Of a DNA stretch of 64,000 nucleotides, positions 23,335 through 31,337 are shown in pieces. This DNA comes from Imperialibacter sp. EC-SDR9 (lineage in GTDB: Bacteria > Bacteroidota > Bacteroidia > Cytophagales > Cyclobacteriaceae). Below the pieces are notes generated by a model, which was not told the origin of the DNA, ran no database searches, and worked only from the letters and a program-made list of their open reading frames with translations. The stretch lies in the NCBI RefSeq assembly GCF_902498805.1, contig NZ_LR701575.1, positions 190,454-254,453 on the forward strand, given 5' to 3'. Each line of letters starts with the position of its first letter. Position 1 is the stretch's first letter. Both the position numbers and the translations under genes were made by a program.

Positions 23335-25767
23335 ATGAATTATAATTCTTCTGCATTTTACTATCGCTCAATTTTTAGTCTGTTTTTTCTGCTAGCTCTT
23401 TCAACAAGTACACTTTTTGCCCAGGGTGGAAAGAAAGTGAATATCAAGGGAAAGGTAGTCGACAGCCAATCGGGGGAAGCCATGAGTTTTGCCTCCATCA
23501 GAGTTTTTGGGCCGGACGATCAGTTTGTTGGGGGAAACGTCACCGACGACAAAGGGAATTTCACTGTTGAGGTGCCCGCTGGCAGCTACTATGCCCTTGT
23601 GGAGTTCATGGGTTATGAAGCGCACCGCACCGGGAGCTTCCAGGCATCATCGAATACCGACATCGGCACTGTCCAGCTTAGTGCTTCGTCCAGCACACTG
23701 GAAGAAGTGGAAGTTCGTGCAGAGAAAAGCACCATGGAGCTTTCTCTCGATAAAAAGATATTTAACGTGGGGCAAGACCTGGCCAATGCCGGTGGTACTG
23801 CCTCCGACCTGCTTACCAATATCCCCTCTATTGCCGTCGACCCGGAGGGCAATGTAAAGCTGCGGGGCAGCGACAATGTGATGATACTGATTGATGGCAA
23901 ACCTTCCGGACTGGTGAGCCTTAAAGGTGCCAGCGGTTTGCAGCAGATGCAGGCCAGCATGGTCGATAAAGTGGAAATCATCACCAACCCTTCGGCCAGG
24001 TACCAGGCAGAGGGCATGGCAGGCATTATCAACATCGTGTTGAAAAAAGATCGTAACCAGGGCTTCAATGGCTCCTTTCAGGGCATCACGGGCTACCCTT
24101 ACAACTTTGGAGGTGCTGCCAACCTCAACTATCGCCACAAAAAGATCAATTGGTTTGTTAACTACGGTATTGCCTGGCGCAAGCAACCCAATGTGGCCTC
24201 TCTTTATCAGGAGGTCTATTCTGGCGACACCACTTTCATTTCAAGACAGGACAGAGACGGCCACCTGAAGGGATTCAATAATAACATTCAGGGTGGGCTC
24301 GACTTTTTCTTTAGTGAAAAAAGCATCCTCACGGCGTCGTATCTGTTTACACGCAGCGATGGCAACCGAATAACTGACCTCACCTACAGGGATTATCTCA
24401 ATGACGAAAACAATTACCTTGGCTACACGGCTCGTCGGCAAAATGAAAACGAAGCGGAACCCAACTCAGAGACTACGCTCACCTGGGAAAAATCTTTCGA
24501 GGAAAAAGGTCATAAGCTACTCACTACCCTAAAATACATCGACTACTGGGAAAGATCGGATCAAATTTTTACGCAACGATCTTACGACGAGAATAACGTC
24601 GCCATAGATGGCTCAAACCAGAAACAACATGCGTTGAACGATGAGTTTGAAAAGCAATACTTGCTCCAGCTTGACTACACCAAGCCCATTGGCAAGGAAG
24701 GTAAGTTCGAAACTGGCCTTAGAAGCAGCCTTCGGAACATGGAAAACAATTATGTTGTGACAAACGTGGACGAGGCTGGTGTCGAAACTGTAGATCCTGA
24801 TTTGAAAAACATCTTTTTGTACGATGAGAATATCCAGGCAGCCTACGCCATTCTTGGCAACAAGAGCAATAAGTTCACCTACCAGGCCGGGCTTAGGGTA
24901 GAGTACACTGATGTGAGAACAAGGCTGGTGGAAACTAACGAACAAAACCCAAGAGACTACCTCAACTTCTTCCCGAGCGCTCACCTTACTTATGCCGTTG
25001 CCAACCAAAACTCGTTTCAGTTGAGCTATAGCCGCCGGATCAGGAGGCCATTCTACAATGACCTGAGCCCATTTGTAACACTGGCCGATGGCAGGAACTT
25101 CTTTAGCGGCAACCCCGATCTGAATCCTGAATACACCGACGCTTATGAAATTGGACACCTGAAGTATTTTGAAAAAGGCTCTCTGACCTCTTCGTTTTAT
25201 TACAGAGACTCTAAAGAAACCATCGACCGCATCAGAGTGGTGGACGACCAGGGAAATGCCCGTACGCTGCCCCAAAACCTCATCGGCCAAAAGTCGTTCG
25301 GCCTTGAGTTTACCAGCGACTACAACCCGTACGACTGGTGGAAGCTGGATCTCAACTTCAACTTCTTTCACGCTGAAATTGACGGCACCAACATCATCGA
25401 CACCTACAAGCCAACGACCTACAGCTGGTTTGCCCGCCAAACCTCCCGCTTCACCTTGCCTGGCAACCTCGACATACAGCTAAGAGGCAACTTTGAAGCA
25501 CCACAAAAAACAACACAAGGCACACGGAAGGCCCTGGCCTACATCGACCTGTCGTTTGCCAAGGAAGTGCTGAAAGGCAACGGCACGCTGAACCTCAATA
25601 TCATGGACGTGTTCAACAGCCGGGTAAGCCGCTACACCACCAACGGACCTAACTTCTTCACGGATGGAAGGAGCCAGTTCCGCAGAAGGCAGGTAAACCT
25701 AACGCTGAACTACCGCATCAGGCAGTCGAAGTCGGCCAGAAGAAAGTATGTGATTGATGAGGGGTGA
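23335..25767 (+). CDS. TonB-dependent outer-membrane receptor
   Basis: An 810-residue outer-membrane protein. After a signal peptide (SLFFLLALSTSTLFAQ) comes a carboxypeptidase regulatory-like domain (about 32-115, VNIKGKVVDSQSGEAMSFAS), then a plug domain (about 125-225, with PSIAVDPEGNVKLRGSDNV and VDKVEIITNPSARYQAEGM), then a 22-strand type beta-barrel of the OMP_b-brl_3 group. No SusD-like partner is adjacent, so it is not a SusC/D pair. The two flanking dienelactone hydrolases suggest an ester- or lactone-containing ligand; this is inference only. Confidence 0.9.
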   Translation: MNYNSSAFYYRSIFSLFFLLALSTSTLFAQGGKKVNIKGKVVDSQSGEAMSFASIRVFGPDDQFVGGNVTDDKGNFTVEVPAGSYYALVEFMGYEAHRTGSFQASSNTDIGTVQLSASSSTLEEVEVRAEKSTMELSLDKKIFNVGQDLANAGGTASDLLTNIPSIAVDPEGNVKLRGSDNVMILIDGKPSGLVSLKGASGLQQMQASMVDKVEIITNPSARYQAEGMAGIINIVLKKDRNQGFNGSFQGITGYPYNFGGAANLNYRHKKINWFVNYGIAWRKQPNVASLYQEVYSGDTTFISRQDRDGHLKGFNNNIQGGLDFFFSEKSILTASYLFTRSDGNRITDLTYRDYLNDENNYLGYTARRQNENEAEPNSETTLTWEKSFEEKGHKLLTTLKYIDYWERSDQIFTQRSYDENNVAIDGSNQKQHALNDEFEKQYLLQLDYTKPIGKEGKFETGLRSSLRNMENNYVVTNVDEAGVETVDPDLKNIFLYDENIQAAYAILGNKSNKFTYQAGLRVEYTDVRTRLVETNEQNPRDYLNFFPSAHLTYAVANQNSFQLSYSRRIRRPFYNDLSPFVTLADGRNFFSGNPDLNPEYTDAYEIGHLKYFEKGSLTSSFYYRDSKETIDRIRVVDDQGNARTLPQNLIGQKSFGLEFTSDYNPYDWWKLDLNFNFFHAEIDGTNIIDTYKPTTYSWFARQTSRFTLPGNLDIQLRGNFEAPQKTTQGTRKALAYIDLSFAKEVLKGNGTLNLNIMDVFNSRVSRYTTNGPNFFTDGRSQFRRRQVNLTLNYRIRQSKSARRKYVIDEG

Positions 25768-26000
25768 TGGATAGTGACGGGTAAGTAGTAAAGTAATCTG
25801 TGACCGGTGGGCTGACCCTTCTCGGTCGTAGCGTTTACACATATTTAAATTGCAGATGATCATGAGCTCTAGATGGAGTGCACAAAAACGAAATCGTTGT
25901 TCTGGTGAGTGTCTTCACTCGCCAGCGGCAACCGTAAAACGCTCTATGATCAAAGCCGAATAAACCCTATATTGTCTATCATTCACCTACAACTACAGTC

Positions 26001-26888
26001 ATGGACGAAATCAAAAAGGAAGACATTAAGCAGGAAGTATTTGACTTGTACGACTACTATGTGCACAACAAAATCGACCGCAGGGAATTCGTAGAGAAAA
26101 TCTCTTTCTACGCAGTAGGCGGCCTTACTGTGCCTGCCATGCTCAACTTTTTGATGCCCAAGTACCAGCAAACCCTACAGGTGCCTGTCGATGACCCAAG
26201 GTTGAAGACAGAAACCGTGGGCTACGATTCCCCCAAAGGAGCCGGTAAAATGCAGGGGCAGCTTTCGAGGCCTGTAAAGGCTAAAGGCAAACTTCCTGGC
26301 ATTGTAGTAGTACACGAAAACAGGGGGCTCAATCCTCACATTGCGGATGTAGGCCGCAGAGCTGCACTGGAAGGCTTTATATCTATGTCTCCTGATGCAT
26401 TGTTTCCCCTTGGCGGTTACCCTGGCAACGACGACGATGGCAGAGAACTTCAGCGTAAAAGAGACCGTGACGAAATGCTGGAAGACTTTATCGCAGCCTA
26501 TGATTACCTGAAAGGTCACCCGGAGTGCAATGGGAAAATTGGCGTAGTAGGTTTCTGCTTCGGTGGCTGGATTTCGAACATGATGGCCGTGAAAATTCCA
26601 GGACTGAAAGCATCTGTTCCCTTCTATGGCGGACAACCAACTGCGGAGGAAACCGCGCAGATCAAAGCGTCCATGCTGATTCAGTATGCAGGGCTGGACA
26701 CAAGGGTAAATGAAGGCTGGCCAGCTTACGAAGCTGCCCTGAAAGCCAACAAAGTTGATTATCAGGTGTACATATACCCTGATGTAAACCACGGCTTCCA
26801 CAACGACTCAACACCACGATATGACAAGGAGGCCGCTGTGCTGGCCTGGGGAAGAACGGTAGAGTTTTTTAAGGAGAAGTTGGGGTGA
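26001..26888 (+). CDS. Dienelactone hydrolase family protein
   Basis: A 295-residue alpha/beta hydrolase. The N-terminus (about 40 residues, DEIKKEDIKQEVFDLYDYYVH then RREFVEKISFYAVGGL) is longer than a normal signal and contains a Tat-like RREFVEK followed by a hydrophobic stretch, so export by an atypical Tat leader is possible. Nucleophile Cys186 in GFCFGG, catalytic His in VNHGFHND near residue 257, and VVHENRGLNPHI near residue 105 carries the conserved Glu. It resembles carboxymethylenebutenolidase-type enzymes. It is transcribed in the same direction as the TonB receptor but 233 bp away. Confidence 0.87.
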   Translation: MDEIKKEDIKQEVFDLYDYYVHNKIDRREFVEKISFYAVGGLTVPAMLNFLMPKYQQTLQVPVDDPRLKTETVGYDSPKGAGKMQGQLSRPVKAKGKLPGIVVVHENRGLNPHIADVGRRAALEGFISMSPDALFPLGGYPGNDDDGRELQRKRDRDEMLEDFIAAYDYLKGHPECNGKIGVVGFCFGGWISNMMAVKIPGLKASVPFYGGQPTAEETAQIKASMLIQYAGLDTRVNEGWPAYEAALKANKVDYQVYIYPDVNHGFHNDSTPRYDKEAAVLAWGRTVEFFKEKLG

Positions 26889-26946
26889 GAGAAGACGGAA
26901 GGCCGCAGACACAAGTTAGAAGAAATGGCTGCGTCAGACTAAGGCG

Positions 26947-27381
26947 CTACTGGGCTGGCAGCATATTCCGAATTGCTGAAATCCGCCACTTGCCTTTTTG
27001 CTTCACCACTACAAAAGTGCTCCACATCTTCCGCTCTGATCCATCAGGGTTCTTTATTTCATAGCGACAGTCGGCAATAGCACTTGCTGAGCCCAGGTAT
27101 CGGATTTTGTCAATGGTAAGCGTACGGGAACCAGGATTGCTGCTGGAGCTGCGCATCATGCCATCAATGGCTGTTCTGATTCCACGCCGCCACTCTCCGT
27201 TAGACACAAGCTGGTCAATATCCTCAGCAAGGATGTCCTTCAGCAGCACCGTGTCTTTGGTTTCCCTGGCTTGAGAGTATTGGTCGATGAGCTTGTTGAT
27301 TGCCTTGTCATTTTCCGTTGCCTGCCCAAAGGCAAGTTGAAACAGAAACAGACACAGCACGGATAGCAAGGGAGCTTTCAT
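26947..27381 (-). CDS. Secreted NTF2-like (SnoaL/DUF4440) protein
   Basis: A 144-residue protein with a signal peptide (LSVLCLFLFQLAFGQA). The mature part has the cone-shaped NTF2-like pattern: a helix INKLIDQYSQARETKDTVLLKDIL, then YEIKNPDGSERKMWSTFVVVKQKGKWRISAI (in parts), ending with the W-R-I-S/A strand typical of DUF4440. Members bind small hydrophobic ligands or act as lyases/isomerases; no function can be assigned here. It is a single gene with DinB further upstream on the same strand (100 bp). Confidence 0.8.
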   Translation of the reverse strand: MKAPLLSVLCLFLFQLAFGQATENDKAINKLIDQYSQARETKDTVLLKDILAEDIDQLVSNGEWRRGIRTAIDGMMRSSSSNPGSRTLTIDKIRYLGSASAIADCRYEIKNPDGSERKMWSTFVVVKQKGKWRISAIRNMLPAQ

Positions 27382-27480
27382 TGTCTTCTATTTAGCAAGT
27401 AACGTCAATTTAAGCATTTAACTGTAAAACCCTTCCCCCTGCAAAGCTGTGGACACAAAGTCTTGCAGCGCAGTCGGACA

Positions 27481-28032
27481 CTAAGATTGCATGACTCTCA
27501 GGTATTCCACCCACGGCCCCACTTCGGCTTTATATTGTTTGGCCATCACTCGGGCTATCTGGCCAATATGATTCAAATCGTGTGCCACCCAGGTGGCCAG
27601 AAGCTGCGCCAGTGTCACTTCCCCAAAAGCCGGATGAATGCCTGTTTTTGTAAGGTCTTCGTCGCTGATACCCATCGCACGAAGTCGCTCAATATTGCTC
27701 TTGCGTAACGTGCTGAACTCCTGCAGAAGCTGCTGCAGCGTCTTCTTCCCGCTTTGTCCCATTTGAGCGAAACGGTCAAATGGTTGAAAATGCTTATCTG
27801 TCCCAGGCGAGAGAATAATGTCAGCCCTGGGAATCCAGTCCGTTTTCTCCCCATGAATCAGGTGTCCGACTACATCATAGGCACTCCAACTCTCCCCTCC
27901 TTCATTGGTGGAAGTCCAGTCGGCAGAGAGGCCGCTCAGCATGCTATTAAGCACTCCCGGTGTGCGCTCCAGTATTTCGATGGCTTTTTCGAGCTCAAAT
28001 TCCATTTTTCTATGCTGTTTATCTGTTATCAA
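27481..28032 (-). CDS. DinB-family metal-binding protein
   Basis: A 183-residue four-helix-bundle protein of the DinB/YfiT superfamily. Probable metal-ligand histidines are visible in VVGHLIHGE (about residue 52) and AHDLNHIGQIARVM (about 157-161). DinB-fold enzymes often act as thiol-dependent S-transferases, and the substrate is unknown here. It diverges from sigZ (28126), with 93 bp between them. Confidence 0.85.
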   Translation of the reverse strand: MITDKQHRKMEFELEKAIEILERTPGVLNSMLSGLSADWTSTNEGGESWSAYDVVGHLIHGEKTDWIPRADIILSPGTDKHFQPFDRFAQMGQSGKKTLQQLLQEFSTLRKSNIERLRAMGISDEDLTKTGIHPAFGEVTLAQLLATWVAHDLNHIGQIARVMAKQYKAEVGPWVEYLRVMQS

Positions 28033-28125
28033 TCATAATAAGCCGCCCAGCCATTTATTAATTTTCCGCTGTTTGGTGCGTCTTTTTTTCGTCAGCTACG
28101 TCTACCTTTATTAACCGGACAGATT

Positions 28126-28704
28126 ATGCTAACAACGACAGAAAGTATTTGGGCAGCGTTTCACAAAGAACTGCTGGCCTTCATCAGCCACGCTATCAGC
28201 GACAAAGATACGAGTTGGGACATTCTGCAAGATGTTTTCCTGAAAATCCATACCAGGCGGCATACACTGAAAGATGAGGGGAAACTGGTGAGCTGGGTGT
28301 GGCAAATCACACGAAATACAGTGCTGGATCATTTCAGAACAAAAAAGCAATTCACTGAGCTGCCTGATGACCTCGTATTGCAGCATGAGGAGAATCCGTT
28401 CAATGCCACGTTTGCCCAATGCATGTCACCTTTTATCCACAACCTTTCTCCTCTGCACAAAGAAGCCATTAAAAAAGTAGACATTGAGGGGATGCCACAA
28501 AAACAGTTTGCTGAACAAGAGGGCATTAGCTATACGGCTGCCAAATCGAGGGTGCAGCGAGCAAGGCTTCACCTGAAAGACTTGTTTTTAGAATGCTGCG
28601 CTATTCCAGCCGACAAGTATGGCAATATCCTGGACATGATCCCTCAAAAAAATTGCCGCTGCAAGGAGCGTCCTTCTCCCCATGCCCTCGTCTCTTCTAT
28701 GTAA
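28126..28704 (+). CDS. sigZ: RNA polymerase sigma factor SigZ (ECF type)
   Basis: A 192-residue ECF sigma factor. Region 2 is about residues 8-75 (SWDILQDVFLKIHTRRHTLK, then WVWQITRNTVLDHFR, the DNA-melting helix) and region 4 about 105-155 (GMPQKQFAEQEGISYTAAKSRVQRARLHLK). The C-terminal extension after region 4 is Cys-rich, with Cys157-Cys158 and Cys177-x-Cys179, which could bind metal or sense redox state; this is inference. No anti-sigma factor gene adjoins. A 20-codon Cys/Gly peptide gene starts 18 nt downstream. Confidence 0.9.
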   Translation: MLTTTESIWAAFHKELLAFISHAISDKDTSWDILQDVFLKIHTRRHTLKDEGKLVSWVWQITRNTVLDHFRTKKQFTELPDDLVLQHEENPFNATFAQCMSPFIHNLSPLHKEAIKKVDIEGMPQKQFAEQEGISYTAAKSRVQRARLHLKDLFLECCAIPADKYGNILDMIPQKNCRCKERPSPHALVSSM

Positions 28705-28722
28705 ACCAAAACATGTATAATT

Positions 28723-28785
28723 ATGGGAGACGATTGTTGTGGTGGAGGTTGCTGCGGAGGCGGTAGCTCTACAGGATGCTGCTAA
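28723..28785 (+). CDS. Cys/Gly-rich 20-residue peptide downstream of sigZ
   Basis: The frame ATG 28723 to TAA 28783-28785 encodes MGDDCCGGGCCGGGSSTGCC: six Cys in three adjacent pairs and eight Gly. It starts 18 nt after the sigZ stop and ends 26 nt before an intrinsic terminator, so it lies on the sigZ transcript. The composition suggests thiol-based metal binding, but no family can be named. There is no Shine-Dalgarno sequence, as is usual here. Coding status is inferred from composition, position and the sharp terminator. Confidence 0.6.
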   Translation: MGDDCCGGGCCGGGSSTGCC

Positions 28786-28811
28786 TCTGAAAGGATGGCA
28801 TATCGAAAGTG

Positions 28812-28838
28812 AAGGAGGCCAAAAGGTCTCCTTTTTTT
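28812..28838 (+). terminator. Intrinsic terminator of the sigZ transcript
   Basis: AAGGAGGCC, loop AAAA, GGTCTCCTT (one G-T wobble), then a run of seven T. It closes the sigZ/Cys-rich peptide unit. Confidence 0.9.
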
Positions 28839-28907
28839 GTTTTGCCACTAAAACCATCCCTGGTTCCGGTCAAAGTACAATGCACATCGCTAAATCCTGA
28901 ATAATTA

Positions 28908-28922
28908 GATAAGCGGCTTATC
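28908..28922. promoter_or_regulatory. Perfect 7-bp inverted repeat upstream of an isomerase gene
   Basis: GATAAGC, one G, GCTTATC, ending 31 bp before the ATG at 28954. Its position fits a repressor or activator operator; the binding protein is unknown. Confidence 0.4.
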
Positions 28923-28953
28923 CTGATCCCGCCAAATATTTTAAATTAGCTAA

Positions 28954-29928
28954 ATGAAAACACCTACTTATTCTCGCCGTAGTGCACTTAAATATCTTGG
29001 TGGCACCGCCGGCCTCATGGCATTGCCGTCCGTTGGATTTAGCAGCCCCACTACATCTCTCATTGAAGACAGCGCCACCGGCATTCTGAAGAGTGCCGCA
29101 GGCGACTTCATTCCGTGCCTCAACATGGCCACGATCATGGGGCATAATCTGGGTTTTGTCAAGGAACTCGAAACAGCGTCCAAAGGCGGCTTCCGGGCTG
29201 TAGAAATATGGATTCCTACCCTGCAGAAGTACCTCGATGGTGGCGGAACGATCAAAGAAGCGGCCAAAATCATCAAAGATCTTGGCATCAGTGTTGAAAA
29301 TACCATCGGCTTTGCGCAGTGGATAGTGGACGACGAAGCTACCCGAAACAAAGGATTGGAACAGCTAAAGAAAGAAATGGATATGCTGGCACAGCTAGGA
29401 TGCAAGCGTATTGCAGCGCCACCGTCGGGTGCCACGGCCGAGGCGGGCCTCGATTTGTACAAAGCAGCTCAGCGGTATCGAACCATTCTGGAAATGGGAG
29501 ATCAGTCGGGCGTTGTTCCTCAACTGGAGATTTGGGGGCATTCCAAAAACCTTCACAAGCTCAGCCAGGCATTGTTTGTTGCAACAGAGTCGGGTCACGC
29601 ATCTGCGTGTATCAACCTGGATATCTTCCACTTGTACAAAGGAGGTTCCAGCTACGACACGCTGCAAATAGCCAATCCACTGTCAGTTCAGGTGCTGCAT
29701 GTGAATGACTACACCGACATTCCAAGGGATGTTGTGAAAGATGGAGACAGGATATATCCCGGAGAAGGGCTGGCACCCACCAAGAAAATACTCCAGGCAT
29801 TTCAATCGCCAAAAAGGCCGCTAATTCTATCGCTAGAAGTATTCAACAAAGACTATTGGGCGCAGGATACCCTTGAAGTATGTAAGACAGGGTTGGCGAA
29901 AGTAAAGGCAATCACACAGGGGCTCTGA
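28954..29928 (+). CDS. Exported sugar phosphate isomerase/epimerase-like TIM barrel
   Basis: A 324-residue xylose-isomerase-like TIM-barrel protein with a Tat-type leader (SRRSALKYLGGTAGLMALPSVGF). Barrel signatures include GGFRAVEIWIP near residue 76, SVENTIGFAQWIV near 115, VPQLEIWGHSKN near 190 and INLDIFHLYKGG near 220, which supply acidic and His metal ligands. The family interconverts ketoses or acts as hydroxypyruvate isomerase. It is a Tat-exported version, so it would act in the periplasm on free sugars. It is followed by a strong terminator shared with the converging aldo/keto reductase. Confidence 0.83.
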   Translation: MKTPTYSRRSALKYLGGTAGLMALPSVGFSSPTTSLIEDSATGILKSAAGDFIPCLNMATIMGHNLGFVKELETASKGGFRAVEIWIPTLQKYLDGGGTIKEAAKIIKDLGISVENTIGFAQWIVDDEATRNKGLEQLKKEMDMLAQLGCKRIAAPPSGATAEAGLDLYKAAQRYRTILEMGDQSGVVPQLEIWGHSKNLHKLSQALFVATESGHASACINLDIFHLYKGGSSYDTLQIANPLSVQVLHVNDYTDIPRDVVKDGDRIYPGEGLAPTKKILQAFQSPKRPLILSLEVFNKDYWAQDTLEVCKTGLAKVKAITQGL

Positions 29929-29959
29929 TACAAGTCAGTTTTATTGCAATTAGAAGAAT

Positions 29960-29998
29960 AGAAGCCACTTCCCAAGACTTGCTGGGAAGTGGCTTCTT
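29960..29998. terminator. Bidirectional terminator between convergent genes
   Basis: A 14-bp perfect stem GAAGCCACTTCCCA (29961-29974)/TGGGAAGTGGCTTC (29983-29996), 8-nt loop. It separates the TIM-barrel gene from the aldo/keto reductase. The T runs on both sides are short. Confidence 0.8.
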
Positions 29999-30003
29999 AG
30001 GTT

Positions 30004-31020
30004 TTATGCGGTCAAAATGGCTTTAACCTTTTTTACTTCTTCATCAGAAAACGAAGTGTTCTCCAAAGTCTTAGCATTGTCTACCAGCTGTTCAATTTTG
30101 CTAACGCCAACAAGTACAGATGTCACTGCTTTGTTATGCAACAACCAGGCAATCGCCATTTGCGACAGCGATTGGCCTCTTTCAACAGCTATCTTGTTCA
30201 GTTCTTTGATCTTGGGGAGATTTTTCTCCACCGTTTCCTTTTCCAGGTAGGTCATGCCCTGCCCCGCCCTTGAATCAGCTGGAATACCGTTCAGGTACTT
30301 ATTGCTCAGCATGCCCTGCTCCAGTGGGCTAAAGGCAATACAGCCAACGCCACCTTCGGTCAGCACGTCCAGCAAGCCATCTTCAACCCAACGGTCAAGC
30401 ATCGAGTAGCGGGCCTGGTGGATCAAACATGGCGTACCAAGCTCCTTTAAAATCGCAATGGCTTTTTTGGCTTCCGCCGCAGGGTAATTGGAAATACCCA
30501 CGTACAAAGCCCTTCCCGACCGGACAATGAAATCAAGGGCACCCATTGTCTCTTCCAGCGGTGTATGAGGATCGGGTCGGTGGTGGTAGAACAGATCAAC
30601 ATAGTCGAGGTTCATTCGCTTAAGGCTCTGATCAAGGCTATTGACCAGGTATTTACGTGAGCCAAAGTTACCGTAAGGGCCAGGCCACATGTCGTACCCA
30701 GCCTTGCTGGAAATAAACAGCTCATGGCGGTAAGGCTTGAAGTCGTCGTTGTACATACGGCCAAAATTGGTCTCAGCTGAACCGAATGGTGGACCATAGT
30801 TATTAGCAAGGTCAAAATGATTGATGCCCATGTCGAACGCCTTGCGAAGCAAAAGCTGAGCATTGAGCAGGTTGTCCTTGTGGCCAAAGTTGTGCCACAG
30901 GCCCAACGAAATCTCAGGAAGAAGAATGCCACTCTTACCTGAGCGCCGATACTTCATTGTTTTGTATCTGCTCTCGCTGGGCAAGTAAGTGGTCAATCCT
31001 GATTTGTCATGTATTTCCAT
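30004..31020 (-). CDS. Aldo/keto reductase, L-glyceraldehyde 3-phosphate reductase type
   Basis: A 338-residue cytosolic NADPH-dependent reductase of the YghZ branch, recognisable from the N-terminus YLPSESRYKTMKYRRSGKSG and LGLWHNFG. Catalytic residues are Asp and Tyr in HFDLANNYGPPFGSAE (about residues 73-78), Lys in ISSKAGYD (about 105) and His in FYHHRPDP (about 145). The long loop KAGYDMWPGPYGNFGSRKYL (20 residues) is typical of YghZ. Known members reduce L-glyceraldehyde 3-phosphate and methylglyoxal. Single gene. Confidence 0.9.
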   Translation of the reverse strand: MEIHDKSGLTTYLPSESRYKTMKYRRSGKSGILLPEISLGLWHNFGHKDNLLNAQLLLRKAFDMGINHFDLANNYGPPFGSAETNFGRMYNDDFKPYRHELFISSKAGYDMWPGPYGNFGSRKYLVNSLDQSLKRMNLDYVDLFYHHRPDPHTPLEETMGALDFIVRSGRALYVGISNYPAAEAKKAIAILKELGTPCLIHQARYSMLDRWVEDGLLDVLTEGGVGCIAFSPLEQGMLSNKYLNGIPADSRAGQGMTYLEKETVEKNLPKIKELNKIAVERGQSLSQMAIAWLLHNKAVTSVLVGVSKIEQLVDNAKTLENTSFSDEEVKKVKAILTA

Positions 31021-31337
31021 ATTTGTTTGGTGTGTTTTTTGAAATATTCAAATGACCGTTGAAGCGACGGGCGCTGTGCAGTTTTTTTACTGCTGGTTAA
31101 AGGTAAAACTCATGTCTGGAAATGTGGTAGTCGTTTGTCAATTATGTTCATTCTTTATCTTTAAAGAGCTTCAATTTCCTATACTGGTCTGTCGGGGGAC
31201 AGACCGGGGTATTGGAGGGGGACAGACCAGGGTACTGGAGGGGGTTACTAGATAATACTAGTTTCCTTTCCATCATTCCTATTCTCATTCGCATCCGTGG
31301 TCTGTCCCCTGACAGACAACACCACCTATTGAGTAGA
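31021..31337. other. Gene-free gap holding a repeat cluster
   Basis: A 317-bp gap between the stop of the hybrid sensor regulator and the start of the aldo/keto reductase, both on the minus strand. The left part (31021-31180) shows nothing recognisable; the right part carries the GGTCTGTC repeats described separately. Confidence 0.6.
31186..31317. repeat. GGTCTGTC/GACAGACC repeat cluster, REP-like
   Basis: Left end: GGTCTGTC (31186-31193), GGGG, GACAGACC (31198-31205). Then two 23-bp tandem copies beginning GGGGGACAGACC (31194-31216 and 31217-31239, 2 mismatches), with a third truncated copy. Right end: GGTCTGTC (31299-31306), CCCT, GACAGAC (31311-31317). The paired short hairpins with a GACAGACC core look like extragenic palindromes of the REP/REPIN kind. 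No transposase or RAYT gene is within the window. Confidence 0.6.

Noticed and set aside
24613-25440. 275-codon open frame on the minus strand
   Set aside because: Antisense to the barrel region of the TonB receptor; no recognisable domain and no neighbouring promoter.
23335-25767. SusC/SusD-type polysaccharide utilisation locus
   Set aside because: No SusD-like lipoprotein or SusC-specific length is present; the receptor is a standalone TonB receptor.
31194-31244. Tandem 23-bp repeats considered as a CRISPR array
   Set aside because: The units abut with no spacers, there are only two full copies, and no cas genes are present.
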